DNA of 64,000 bases from Lachnospiraceae bacterium A2 (GTDB lineage Bacteria > Bacillota > Clostridia > Lachnospirales > Lachnospiraceae), in assembly GCA_000403315.2 (NCBI GenBank), contig KE159640.1:299675-363674 (forward strand). The letters are read 5' to 3'. The translations under genes were made by a program, and so were the position numbers. This document shows positions 1 to 10,200 of this stretch, piece by piece. The notes beneath the pieces were generated by a model. The model saw nothing but the letters and a program-made list of their open reading frames with translations, was not told where the DNA came from and did no database searches. Positions within the stretch are counted from its first letter, which is position 1. Each line of letters begins with the position of its first letter.

Positions 1-346
1 TAAAATTAATAAGAGGGGGCTTTTAGACTGTATTGACCGGACTATGCCGCTGGTAAAAGAAGGGGATAAAAAGCCGATTATTATGAATATTACGGAAGGG
101 AATATGGAAATGAAAATCAAGTCCTTTGCCGGGACAATGAATGAAAATATTTCCATCCAGAAGGACGGGAAGGATATTATGATTGGTTTTAACCCGAAAT
201 TCTTTATTGACGCGCTGCGGGTAATTGACGAGGAGGAAATTACCCTTTATATGGTAAACCCGAAAGCGCCCTGTTTTATCAAGAACGATAATGAAACATT
301 TATATATTTAATCCTGCCGGTTAATTTCAATGCGGCTTCCAGTTAA
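1..346 (+). CDS. dnaN: DNA polymerase III beta subunit (sliding clamp), 3' end
   Basis: The frame is open from base 2, so the gene starts before the window and only about the last 114 residues are present. The beta clamp rings DNA and tethers the replicative polymerase. The fragment carries the typical C-terminal third: an IDR...VKEG..KPI strand, IGFNPKF(F)IDALRVID, and the ending NPKAPCFI followed by YLILPVNFN, which supplies the hydrophobic pocket for clamp-binding peptides. The following genes yaaA, recF, gyrB and gyrA give the standard Firmicutes origin order, so dnaA and oriC should lie just outside the left edge. Confidence 0.97.
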   Translation, partial: KINKRGLLDCIDRTMPLVKEGDKKPIIMNITEGNMEMKIKSFAGTMNENISIQKDGKDIMIGFNPKFFIDALRVIDEEEITLYMVNPKAPCFIKNDNETFIYLILPVNFNAASS

Positions 347-388
347 CCACAGGGATGTTTTATTAAGGATTTGGGGAATGATTGCAGA

Positions 389-411
389 GCACCCTTTTGA
401 CACCCTAATCT
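389..411. repeat. Possible relic end of the GTGTCAAAAG palindromic repeat
   Basis: This stretch between dnaN and yaaA reads GCACCCTTTTGACACCCTAATCT in effect, which is the same motif found in the arms of the large palindrome at 24999-25130. No second arm is visible here, so it is either a remnant end or a chance match. It overlaps the region just upstream of the yaaA ribosome binding site. Confidence 0.35.
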
Positions 412-428
412 AAGAAAGGAAGAAAAAT

Positions 429-638
429 ATGGAACAGATTAAGCTGAAAGGGGAATTCATTAAGCTGGGCCAGGCCTTAAAGGCTGCCAATCTGGTGGAT
501 TCCGGCGTTATGGCAAAATTAGTGATTCAGGACGGCCTTGTAAAAGTAAACGGGTCGGTGGAAACCCAGAGGGGGAAAAAATTAATTGGCGGGGATGTTG
601 TTTCTTTTGAGGGGGAAACAATTGAGATTGTGCAATGA
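429..638 (+). CDS. yaaA: YaaA, S4-domain RNA-binding protein
   Basis: This is a 69-residue protein made almost entirely of an S4-type RNA-binding fold. It matches the small YaaA/YbcJ-like proteins that sit between dnaN and recF in Firmicutes. The visible pattern is ...FIKLGQALKAANLVDSGVMAK...GLVKVNG..ETQRGKKL..GD.V. The start ATG follows the purine-rich sequence AGAAAGGAAGAAAAAT. The stop overlaps the recF start by four bases (ATGA), so recF is probably translationally coupled. The exact role is not established; RNA or ribosome binding is inferred from the fold. Confidence 0.93.
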   Translation: MEQIKLKGEFIKLGQALKAANLVDSGVMAKLVIQDGLVKVNGSVETQRGKKLIGGDVVSFEGETIEIVQ

Positions 639-1726
639 TTTTAAAGTCTGTTGCTTTGAGCCAGTTCCGCAATTACAGTGATTTATTTCTGGAATTTGAC
701 AAAGGGACAAATATTTTGTATGGGGACAATGCCCAGGGGAAAACGAATATACTGGAGTCCGTCTATGTCAGCGGCACCACCCGATCCCATAAAGGGAGCA
801 AAGACCGGGAAATGATACAGTTCGGGGAGGAAGAATCCCACATACGGACTGTGGTAGAAAAAATGGAAAAGGAATACCAGATTGACATGCATATCAAAAA
901 GGCACGCTCCAAAGGGATTGCCATTAATAAAGTGCCAATCCGGAAGGCCTCTGAATTGTTTGGTATCCTGAATATTGTGTTTTTTTCTCCGGAAGATTTG
1001 AATATGATAAAGAATGGCCCTTCGGAACGGAGGAGGTTTTTGGATTTTGAATTATGCCAGCTTGACAAAATTTATCTGTTCCAGCTTACAAAATATAATA
1101 AGGCTTTGGCCCAACGGAATAAGCTTTTGAAGGATATCAATTTCCGGCCGGAACTGAGGGATACCCTTCCGGTCTGGGATATGCAGCTTATAGAGTATGG
1201 GAAAAAAATAATAGCTTCACGGAAGAATTTCGTGGGCCGGTTAAATGATATTGTACATGGGATACATAAGAAGATATCCGGCGGGAAAGAGGAGCTTTTC
1301 TTAAGCTATGAGCCGGATGTAGGAGAAATGGAATTTGAGGAGGAGTTATTGAGGAATCAGGAAAAGGATTTGAAATTTGGCATGACTTCTGTAGGCCCGC
1401 ACAGGGATGACATGTGTTTTCTGAACCATGGCATTGACATCCGCAGGTTTGGTTCTCAGGGACAGCAGCGTAGCTGTGCGCTTTCTTTAAAACTTTCAGA
1501 AATAGAGCTGGTGAAATCATCCATAAACGAAACGCCTGTTTTGATTTTGGACGATGTGCTGTCAGAGTTAGACAGCAGCCGCCAGAATTTCCTGTTAAAC
1601 AGTATTCATGACATTCAAGCCATAATTACATGCACGGGGTTAGATGAGTTTGTGAAAAACAGGTTTGAGATTAATAAAGTTTTTAAAGTGGTAAATGGGA
1701 CTGTAAAAGCTGAAAACAGCTTTTAA
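635..1726 (+). CDS. recF: DNA replication/repair protein RecF
   Basis: RecF is an SMC-like ABC ATPase that helps load RecA at gaps and stalled forks. The 363-residue length is normal. The Walker A motif YGDNAQGKTN lies near residues 29-38, the signature-like FGSQGQQRS is near residue 270, and Walker B with the D-loop (LILDDVLSELD) follows near residue 305. The start overlaps the yaaA stop (ATGA). The gene ends 16 bases before the gyrB ATG, so yaaA, recF and gyrB look like one transcription unit. Confidence 0.97.
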   Translation: MILKSVALSQFRNYSDLFLEFDKGTNILYGDNAQGKTNILESVYVSGTTRSHKGSKDREMIQFGEEESHIRTVVEKMEKEYQIDMHIKKARSKGIAINKVPIRKASELFGILNIVFFSPEDLNMIKNGPSERRRFLDFELCQLDKIYLFQLTKYNKALAQRNKLLKDINFRPELRDTLPVWDMQLIEYGKKIIASRKNFVGRLNDIVHGIHKKISGGKEELFLSYEPDVGEMEFEEELLRNQEKDLKFGMTSVGPHRDDMCFLNHGIDIRRFGSQGQQRSCALSLKLSEIELVKSSINETPVLILDDVLSELDSSRQNFLLNSIHDIQAIITCTGLDEFVKNRFEINKVFKVVNGTVKAENSF

Positions 1727-1742
1727 GGATAGGAGGAATTTG

Positions 1743-3677
1743 ATGAGCACAAATACAAACACAAATGCGGAATATGGGGCAGACCAGATTCAGATTCTTG
1801 AAGGGCTGGAAGCAGTGCGGAAACGGCCGGGCATGTATATTGGAAGTACTTCCCTGCGGGGGCTTCACCACCTTGTCTATGAAATTGTAGACAATTCGGT
1901 GGATGAAGCCTTGGCGGGATATTGTGATACGATAGAAGTGCATGTCTTAAAGGGCAATTGTATCCGGGTGACGGACAATGGCCGGGGAATCCCGGTGGGG
2001 ATTAACCACAAGGCAGGCCTTCCTGCTGTTGAAGTCGTGTTTACAGTGCTCCATGCAGGCGGGAAATTTGGCGGCGGGGGATATAAAGTGTCCGGTGGGC
2101 TCCATGGAGTGGGGGCTTCTGTGGTAAATGCACTGTCCAATTGGCTGGAAGTTGAGATTTTTTCCGAGGGCAAGATTTACAAGCAGCGGTATGAGAGGGG
2201 CAACAGCATGTACCCCTTAAAAGTAGTGGGGGACTGCGACCCGGGGAAGACTGGGACACAGGTTACTTTTTGCCCGGACGGGAGCATTTTTGAAGATACA
2301 GTATATGATTATGATACCTTGAAGCAGCGCCTTCGGGAAATGGCGTTCCTTACCAAAGGCATCCGGATCCGGCTGATTGATGAACGGGAAGGGCTGGAGC
2401 AGGAAAAGGAATTCCATTATGAAGGGGGCATTAAGGAATTTGTCACTTACTTAAACCGCAGCAAAGAAGCGCTTTATGGGGATGTGATTTATTGTGAGGG
2501 GGAAAAGGACGGGGTATACGTGGAAGTTGCCATGCAGCACAACGATTCCTATAACGACGCTACGTATAGCTTTGTCAATAATATAACTACGCCGGAAGGG
2601 GGAACCCATCTGGCAGGGTTCCGCAATGCGCTGACAAAGACCTTCAATGCCTATGCAAAGGCGAATAAGATTTTAAAGGAAAATGAAACAGCCCTTTCCG
2701 GGGACGATATCCGGGAAGGCATGACGGCTATTATCAGCGTGAAAATACAGGAACCGCAGTTTGAAGGCCAGACAAAGCAGAAACTGGGGAACAGTGAAGC
2801 AAGGGGCGCGGTAGACAATGTCGTAAGCGAGCAGCTTACTTATTTTCTGGAGCAGAACCCGGCGGTGGCAAAGGCAATCTGTGAAAAATCGCTGCTGGCC
2901 CAACGGGCAAGGGAGGCTGCAAGGAAAGCCCGGGATTTGACAAGGCGCAAAACTGCCCTGGAAAATACGTCCTTGCCGGGCAAATTGGCGGACTGCTCTG
3001 ATAAAGACCCGAAAAACTGTGAAATTTTCATTGTGGAAGGGGATTCCGCTGGGGGTTCTGCCAAGACGGCAAGGAGCCGGGCCACCCAGGCTATCCTCCC
3101 TTTGCGGGGAAAAATCTTAAACGTGGAGAAAGCCAGGCTTGATAAAATTTATGGGAACGCGGAAATTAAGGCTATGATTACAGCCTTTGGCACAGGCATC
3201 CATGATGATTTTGACATTGCGAAATTAAGGTACCATAAGATTATTATTATGACGGATGCGGATGTGGACGGTGCCCATATCAGCACGCTGATGCTGACCT
3301 TTATGTACCGGTTTATGCCGGAACTGATTAAACAGGGCTATGTGTATCTGGCAAAACCGCCTTTATTTAAAATCGAGAAAAATAAGAAGATATGGTATGC
3401 CTATGACGAAGTGGAATTGGAGCAGATTTTAAGGGAAATCGGCAGGGACGGGAATAATAAAATCCAGCGTTATAAGGGTCTTGGGGAGATGGACCCGGAA
3501 CAGCTTTGGGAAACTACCATGGATCCGGAAACCAGGATTTTGGAACGGGTGACAATCAATGATGAAACTGCCGCAGAAATAGACTTGACATTTACGACCT
3601 TAATGGGGGATAAAGTGGAGCCCAGGCGGGAATTTATTGAAGCCAATGCCAAGTATGTGCAGAATCTGGATGTGTAG
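1743..3677 (+). CDS. gyrB: DNA gyrase subunit B
   Basis: GyrB is the ATPase and TOPRIM subunit of DNA gyrase, which introduces negative supercoils. The N-terminal GHKL ATPase carries DNGRGIPVGI and the GGKF..GGYK.SGGLHGVG lid. The C-terminal TOPRIM part carries EGDSAGGSAKTAR, PLRGKILNVEKAR and DADVDGAHI, and ends in the usual YKGLGEM region. About 644 residues is the usual length without large insertions. An in-frame TTG at 1740 could be used, but the ATG at 1743 is better spaced (six bases) from AGGAGG at 1731-1736. Confidence 0.98.
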   Translation: MSTNTNTNAEYGADQIQILEGLEAVRKRPGMYIGSTSLRGLHHLVYEIVDNSVDEALAGYCDTIEVHVLKGNCIRVTDNGRGIPVGINHKAGLPAVEVVFTVLHAGGKFGGGGYKVSGGLHGVGASVVNALSNWLEVEIFSEGKIYKQRYERGNSMYPLKVVGDCDPGKTGTQVTFCPDGSIFEDTVYDYDTLKQRLREMAFLTKGIRIRLIDEREGLEQEKEFHYEGGIKEFVTYLNRSKEALYGDVIYCEGEKDGVYVEVAMQHNDSYNDATYSFVNNITTPEGGTHLAGFRNALTKTFNAYAKANKILKENETALSGDDIREGMTAIISVKIQEPQFEGQTKQKLGNSEARGAVDNVVSEQLTYFLEQNPAVAKAICEKSLLAQRAREAARKARDLTRRKTALENTSLPGKLADCSDKDPKNCEIFIVEGDSAGGSAKTARSRATQAILPLRGKILNVEKARLDKIYGNAEIKAMITAFGTGIHDDFDIAKLRYHKIIIMTDADVDGAHISTLMLTFMYRFMPELIKQGYVYLAKPPLFKIEKNKKIWYAYDEVELEQILREIGRDGNNKIQRYKGLGEMDPEQLWETTMDPETRILERVTINDETAAEIDLTFTTLMGDKVEPRREFIEANAKYVQNLDV

Positions 3678-3747
3678 GCAGCCTGCATCCCAGAGGGCAA
3701 GGCATAGCGGATGATGGGAATTCAGGAATATTAACGGAGGAAAATAG

Positions 3748-6378
3748 ATGGATGATAAAATATTTGACCGGGTGGATGACGTCGATTTAAAGAAAACCAT
3801 GGAGAAATCATATATTGATTATGCCATGAGTGTCATTGCATCCCGCGCCCTGCCCGACGTGCGGGATGGGCTTAAGCCAGTGCAGCGGCGTATCCTTTAT
3901 GCCATGATAGAATTAAATAACGGCCCTGATAAGCCCCACCGGAAATGTGCCCGTATTGTCGGCGATACCATGGGTAAGTACCATCCCCATGGGGACAGTT
4001 CCATTTACGGCGCATTGGTAAATATGGCGCAGGAGTGGTCTACCCGTTACATGCTGGTGGACGGCCATGGGAATTTTGGTTCTGTGGACGGGGACGGGGC
4101 TGCGGCCATGCGTTATACGGAGGCCCGCTTAAGCAAAATTTCTATGGAAATGCTGGCTGACATCAATAAAGACACCGTTGATTTTGGGCCAAACTTTGAT
4201 GAAACGGAAAAAGAGCCATTGGTGCTCCCCTCCCGGTTCCCCAACCTGTTAGTCAATGGGACGACGGGGATTGCCGTGGGCATGGCTACCAATATCCCGC
4301 CCCACAACCTGCGGGAAGTGATTGGCGCGGTGGTGAAAATTATTGACAACCGGATTGAGGAAGACCGCGGCACAGAAATTGAGGAAATCCTAAAGATAGT
4401 CAAAGGCCCGGATTTCCCTACCGGGGGCATGATTCTTGGGACTTCCGGCATTGACCAGGCTTACCGGACCGGACGTGGGAAAATCAAAGTCCGCGCCGTT
4501 TCTGATATTGAAGCCATGGCAAACGGCAAGAACCGGATTGTAGTGACAGAGCTGCCCTATATGGTAAATAAGGCAAGGCTGATTGAAAAAATTGCAGATT
4601 TGGTCCGGGACAAAAAGGTGGATGGCATTACGGATTTGCGGGATGAATCCAACCGGGAAGGCATGCGCATCTGTATTGAGCTGCGCCGGGACGTGAACCC
4701 AAATGTGGTTTTAAACCAGCTTTATAAGCATACCCAATTGCAGGATACGTTTGGGGTGATTATGCTTGCCCTTGTCAATAATGAGCCAAAAGTCCTGAAT
4801 TTGAACGATATGCTGGGCTATTACTTAAAGCATCAGGAAGAAGTAGTAACCAGAAGGACAAAATATGAGCTGAATAAGGCGGAGGAACGCGCCCATATTT
4901 TACAGGGGCTGCTTGCTGCCTTAGACCATATTGACGAAGTAATCAGCATTATCCGGGGCAGCCAAAATGTGCAGCTTGCCAAAGCAAAGCTGATGGAGCG
5001 GTTTGCCTTTTCCGACGCGCAGGCACAGGCAATTGTAGATATGCGGCTCCGTGCCCTGACAGGCTTGGAACGCGGCAAGCTGGAAGCGGAATATAACCAG
5101 TTGATGGAGCTGATTCAGGAATTAAAGTCCATCCTAGCAGACGAGAAAAAGCTTTTGGGCGTGATCCGGAAAGAAATCATGGCAATTTCTGATAAATTTG
5201 GGGACGACCGGAGGACTTCCATTGGGTTTGATGAGTATGATATTTCCATGGAAGACCTGATTCCAGTTTCCAATACAGTCATTACCATGACAAAGCTGGG
5301 CTATATAAAGCGCATGAGCGTAGATAATTTCCGCAGCCAGAACCGTGGCGGCAAGGGCATCAAGGGGATGGAAACCATTGAAGATGATTACATAGAAGAA
5401 CTTTTGATGACAACTACCCACCATTTCCTGATGTTTTTTACCAATACGGGAAAAGTATACCGGATGAAGGCTTATGAAATCCCGGAAGCAGGCCGCACGG
5501 CAAGGGGGACGGCTATTATTAACCTGCTCCAACTGCAGCCCGGGGAAAAAATTACGGCGGTGATCCCCATTAAAGAATACAAGGACGACCACTTCCTGTT
5601 TATGGCTACGAAAAATGCCATTGTAAAGAAAACGCCTGTGACGGATTATGCCAATGTCCGCAAAAAAGGTTTGGCTGCCATCAACCTTCGGGAAGAAGAT
5701 GAACTGATCGAAGTAAAAATGACGGACAATACCAAGGATATGATTTTAGTGACGCGCTATGGGCAGTGTATCCGGTTCCATGAAACCGACGTAAGGAGCA
5801 CCGGGAGGACTTCCATGGGCGTAATTGGCATGAACTTATCTGACCGGGATGAAGTCGTAGGGATGCAGATGAATACCCAGGGAGAATACCTGCTGATTGC
5901 TTCGGAAAAAGGCCTTGGGAAGCTGACAAGGATGGAAGAATTTACCCCACAGAACCGTGGCGGCAAGGGCGTAAAGTGCTACAAAATTACGGAAAAGACC
6001 GGGAATATTGTAGGGGTAAAGGCTGTCAACCAGGAAAATGAGATTATGATGATTACCACAGAGGGCATTATTATCCGCATGAAAGTAGAGGGGATTTCTG
6101 TCCTTGGGCGGGTAACCTCCGGGGTGAAGCTGATGAACCTGGATGAGGATATCACGGTTGCCAGCATTGCCAAGGTACGGGAGGATCAGTCCCTGATGGA
6201 TGAAGCCAACAAGGAGGAACTGCTGACAGAGGAAGAAGAAAAACTCAGTGCGGAGAAGGCAAAGGAAGCAGCGAAAAAGGTGGCTGCCCCGGCGGAAAGC
6301 ACGGAAACGGATGAAGAACTGCTGAAAGAGCTTTTGGAACGGGCGGAAGCCGATCAGGAACAAGAGGAAGAAGCATAA
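3748..6378 (+). CDS. gyrA: DNA gyrase subunit A
   Basis: GyrA is the DNA breakage-reunion subunit of gyrase. The catalytic tyrosine is Y123 in MRYTEARL, and the quinolone-resistance region reads YHPHGDSSIYG (residues 78-88). The C-terminal beta-pinwheel is complete: a GyrA-box-like NRGGKGIKG near residue 532 and a second NRGGKGVKC near residue 738. The 876-residue chain ends in a long acidic Glu-rich tail. The start ATG follows AACGGAGGAAAATAG. The residue at the position of E. coli Asp87 is Gly (residue 88). It follows gyrB after 70 bases. Confidence 0.98.
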   Translation: MDDKIFDRVDDVDLKKTMEKSYIDYAMSVIASRALPDVRDGLKPVQRRILYAMIELNNGPDKPHRKCARIVGDTMGKYHPHGDSSIYGALVNMAQEWSTRYMLVDGHGNFGSVDGDGAAAMRYTEARLSKISMEMLADINKDTVDFGPNFDETEKEPLVLPSRFPNLLVNGTTGIAVGMATNIPPHNLREVIGAVVKIIDNRIEEDRGTEIEEILKIVKGPDFPTGGMILGTSGIDQAYRTGRGKIKVRAVSDIEAMANGKNRIVVTELPYMVNKARLIEKIADLVRDKKVDGITDLRDESNREGMRICIELRRDVNPNVVLNQLYKHTQLQDTFGVIMLALVNNEPKVLNLNDMLGYYLKHQEEVVTRRTKYELNKAEERAHILQGLLAALDHIDEVISIIRGSQNVQLAKAKLMERFAFSDAQAQAIVDMRLRALTGLERGKLEAEYNQLMELIQELKSILADEKKLLGVIRKEIMAISDKFGDDRRTSIGFDEYDISMEDLIPVSNTVITMTKLGYIKRMSVDNFRSQNRGGKGIKGMETIEDDYIEELLMTTTHHFLMFFTNTGKVYRMKAYEIPEAGRTARGTAIINLLQLQPGEKITAVIPIKEYKDDHFLFMATKNAIVKKTPVTDYANVRKKGLAAINLREEDELIEVKMTDNTKDMILVTRYGQCIRFHETDVRSTGRTSMGVIGMNLSDRDEVVGMQMNTQGEYLLIASEKGLGKLTRMEEFTPQNRGGKGVKCYKITEKTGNIVGVKAVNQENEIMMITTEGIIIRMKVEGISVLGRVTSGVKLMNLDEDITVASIAKVREDQSLMDEANKEELLTEEEEKLSAEKAKEAAKKVAAPAESTETDEELLKELLERAEADQEQEEEA

Positions 6379-6493
6379 AATATTTGGTTGTTTACAGACT
6401 TAGGGGCTTGGGAAAATGTTTGCCCTTAAGGTTCTGTAAGCAGCCCCTTTGTGGAAGTGCCAGCCTGCTGGGAAGGGGCTTCCTGCATCAAGC

Positions 6494-7036
6494 CTATAAT
6501 AACTCAGAGATTTTAATTGTTAATCCCTGGAATATTTGCACAGGGATTTCATCTTCAAAAGAATACAATTCAGAATTTTCGTTTTCTTCAAAAGAATAAA
6601 CCTGCACAGCTTTTTTCATAGGGTTTACAATCCAATATTCCCGGACGCCAGCGGTACGGTATTTAAATAATTTGATAATATAATCTGTTGTGCTGCTGCT
6701 GGGCGACACAACCTCAATAATCCAGTCGGGCGCGCCCTTGCATCCCCGCTTAGATATTTTTTCTTTGCAGCAAATAACAGAAATATCTGGTTCTACCCAG
6801 GTTTTGTCATCTTGGTTGAGGTTTACGGCAAAAGGGGCTGGAATTACTTCACAGGCGCCTTTTTTTGTTTTTATATAGTGAAATATTGCATAGTGGAGCA
6901 CGCTCACTAATTTTTGGTGTATATAGTCAGGCGGATCCATATTATAAAATTGCCCGTCAATCAATTCTGCCCGCTGGCCTTCTGGAAGGCTCCAGTAATC
7001 TTTTGTAGTGTAAGCCTGTTTTTGGGGGAACGGCAT
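6494..7036 (-). CDS. Uma2 family (DUF820) putative restriction-like endonuclease
   Basis: This 180-residue protein has the Uma2/DUF820 pattern: an N-terminal YWSLPEGQRAELIDGQFYNM, a central WVEPDISV followed by the PDWIIEVVSPSS core of a PD-(D/E)XK nuclease, and the C-terminal KLFKYRTAGVREYWIVNP. The family is widespread and mostly uncharacterised; nuclease activity is inferred from the fold. It is convergent with gyrA and divergent from the surface-protein gene. The start follows AAAGGATGTGATACT. No partner gene is visible, so it is probably a stand-alone accessory gene. Confidence 0.85.
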   Translation of the reverse strand: MPFPQKQAYTTKDYWSLPEGQRAELIDGQFYNMDPPDYIHQKLVSVLHYAIFHYIKTKKGACEVIPAPFAVNLNQDDKTWVEPDISVICCKEKISKRGCKGAPDWIIEVVSPSSSTTDYIIKLFKYRTAGVREYWIVNPMKKAVQVYSFEENENSELYSFEDEIPVQIFQGLTIKISELL

Positions 7037-7259
7037 AGTATCACATCCTTTTTCTGTAGTCTACCATATTATTTTTTTATGTGCCAGAACGTGTTTGAAA
7101 ATTGTAAGAAGTATAGAAAGACATCTGTTTTTTATTGAAATTTTTATAGCAATTGCCAATAGTATCAGTTATAATAAACCCATAATAGGACGTGAAGTAG
7201 GACAAAGGGGTAACTTTATCACAAGAAATGTGAAAATAGGACAAGGAGAGTGTTATGGA

Positions 7260-10200
7260 ATGAAAAAGAAGGAAAATAATTCAGGACAGCCATTGCGGGT
7301 GAAAAAGCATCCATTCAGGCAGAAATTCATGGCAGGGCTGCTTTGTGTCTGCCTTATGCTGGTGTCGCTGCCTGCGGAGCTGTATGGTTCCCGGGTGCTG
7401 GCGGAGGGGCAAAAGAAGATGGTCCTGTCTTTTTCCCCGTTGCCAGAAAATGTGGAACAGCAAACGGTTGGGAAAGGTACTGATTTGGGAAAACTGAATC
7501 TTCCAGAAACATTGGAAGCGGTGTGTACCCTTTTGGAAGGCGGCGCGGATGGGACTACGGAGGGTTCCAATAAGTTTTCTGATATTTCAGCAGCGGCAGG
7601 AAAAGATTTTACAAAGAGGGCTGGTTCTGAGGTTACCCCGGGTGACAGTACAGGAACGGCAGAGGAGGGTTCTGCAGAATCTGGCGCTGATAGCGCTGAA
7701 ACAGAATCCGTAAGGGAGGAAACGCTTGCGGTTGAGCCTGTTTCATGGGAAAGCTTGCCTGAATATGACAGTGAATCAGAAGGCGTTTATGTATTCCGCC
7801 CTACGCTGCCAGAAAATTACAAATTGTCTGGGCAGGCAGAACTTCCAAAGATTACTGTGAAAGTTGAGGAAGCAGAAAAACCAGAAGGCTCCAAAAGGGA
7901 TGATGGGGTAAAAAAGAGAACGGAAAAGCCAGATTCTGCAAAGAAGAAAATAGGGCAGAAAAATGCCGCAGAGGAACCATTGGAGCTGCTTACATCAGAA
8001 GAAACGCCGCAGCCTGCCGCAGCCCCGGCATGTGTTGAAATTACGGAAGATATGGTTTGGGGTGACGGGGAATTAACCAATGGGACGCTTACCGTAAATT
8101 CTGGGGTAACTTTGACAATTAACGGTACCGTGAGCGTTACTGGTGCAGTTACTATCCAAGGCGGGGGAACCATTGCAAGGGGAACGGAGTCTGCATGTTT
8201 TAAAATGAGTTCCGGGCAGGAATTAAATATATATGGAGTTACTTTGGATGGAAAATCAATAGAGGGCGTCGTAAATTTCCTGGATATGGAACAGGGGAAT
8301 TTGCTGCTTGACCAGGGATGCGTAATACAAAATGTGATTAATTCAAGCGATGAAAACTTATATCTTTCACCAGTCTACATTGGAACTGATGCAAATGGAC
8401 AGTTTGGTGATGTAACCATACAAAATTGTAAAGGGAGAATTGGTGGGGGAGCCAGGGCGCTTGGGCATTTGGTGGTTGACGGAGGAACTTACCAAAATAA
8501 TTCTGCAAGTATATACGGAGGAGCTATTGCCAGTGATGGGTATGGGACTTTAAAAATTAATGGTGGTGAATTTTATGGAAATAAGGGTTCATCTGGAGGA
8601 TGCATTTATTCTTTAAGCGATTTAACCATAAATGGAGGGAGTTTCGCCGGAAATACAAGCGAACCTTCCAATGATGAGCAATTATCTTCTCCATGGGGCG
8701 GCTGTATTTATTCATTTGGAAAGACAACAATCAATGGAGGAAGTTACCAAAATAACAAGGCAGAAGAATATGGAGGGGCAATCGCAGTAGATGGCAATGA
8801 AAATTTAATTGTAAATGGCGGCAGCTTTATTAATAATACATCTAAAATAGGAGGAGCCATTTATACTCGTTGTTCAGGGATATTAGAAGTCCATGGAGGG
8901 TACTTTGAAGGGAATACTTGCCAGGAAGGGGCTGGCGGTGCAATTTATCATGGCTTAGCGGTGGGAGGCAGGTTTCCATTATCCGGGGATGTTCAGTTTT
9001 TTGGGAATGGAGATCCATATATGGACAGTATATGTGTGCCAGCTACACAAGATAAATTATATATTGATGGGCCATTATCATATCCCCTGAATATTTTTGT
9101 CGAGTATTCAAAAGATGGAAGGGTGATTGTCCGAGGGGGCGATACTTATAAGATTCAAAAGAAGGATTTAAAAAAAATCCATGTTTTTGATTGCAATATT
9201 ATGGAAAAAAAGTGGTATGTGGTATTGGACGAGGAAAAGAACGAAATTTATATCACAGAAAATGTTACAGAACCAGACAGTTATAATATTTTCTACGACA
9301 GCAACCGTGGGCAGGGCACAGCCCCGGAAGATGGAAAAGACTACCAAATGGGGGAAGATGCCATCATCCAATCTGGGGAAACATTAAGCCTGGAAGGCTA
9401 TACTTTTGAAGGCTGGAACACGAAACGGGATGGCACAGGCACGCCTTATCAGGCCGGAGCAGCCATAAAAATGTCAGGGGACCTTACGTTATATGCTATT
9501 TTTAAGAAAAATGCAGACAATACTGCTATTACGGCTGATTTTTATTCCGGCGAAGCAGGAAAGATGCAGACGGTAACTGCGGAAAGCGGGGAATCCCCGG
9601 ATACTGGTATCGTGGTTGCGCCCCAACTGCAGGAACTGCCTGGCTGGACGCCAGTGGGATGGAGCGCAAGCCCGGATGTGTTTTTAGGGGAAATTCCGGC
9701 AGGCTCAGAAATCACAGTGACGGAAGATACTGCTTACTATGGGATTTATCAAAAGGATATATGCCTGTCTTATCAGATGAATGGGGCAGAAAACGGCCCG
9801 GAGCAGGAAACACAGGTTTGCTCCGCAAATGTGCATCAGGAAATTACATATGAATACCCAATATTTACGGTTGCATTTGCGCCGGAGCGTACCGGATACC
9901 TGTTTCAGGGCTGGAATACAAAGGAAGATGGGAGCGGGCAAATTTATCCTGCAGGAAGCAGCCAGCAGTTAGGAAGCAGCATGGTGCTGTATGCAATTTG
10001 GCAGAAAAGTTCCGGTGGCGGCCCAGAGGAACAGCCAGAGCAAATTCCAGAAGAAGTTACGGAACCTGTCCAGTATACGGTAGAACACTACAAGCAGGAA
10101 CTGGAAGGGGACAGCTATACAAAGGAAGATGGGGATACGGAAACCTTGCTTGGGGCGAAAGGCGCTGTTGTAGAAGCAAAAGCAAAAGAATACGCCGGGT

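Noticed and set aside
1..428. Replication origin within the window
   Set aside because: The gene order shows that the origin is near, but no DnaA-box cluster or AT-rich unwinding region is visible in the short dnaN-yaaA gap. It should lie upstream of dnaA, outside the window.
6384..6599. Short plus-strand ORF after gyrA
   Set aside because: It overlaps the 3' end of the Uma2 gene on the other strand, has no ribosome binding site and looks like a shadow frame. The region holds only weak inverted repeats (AGGGGCT/AGCCCCT).
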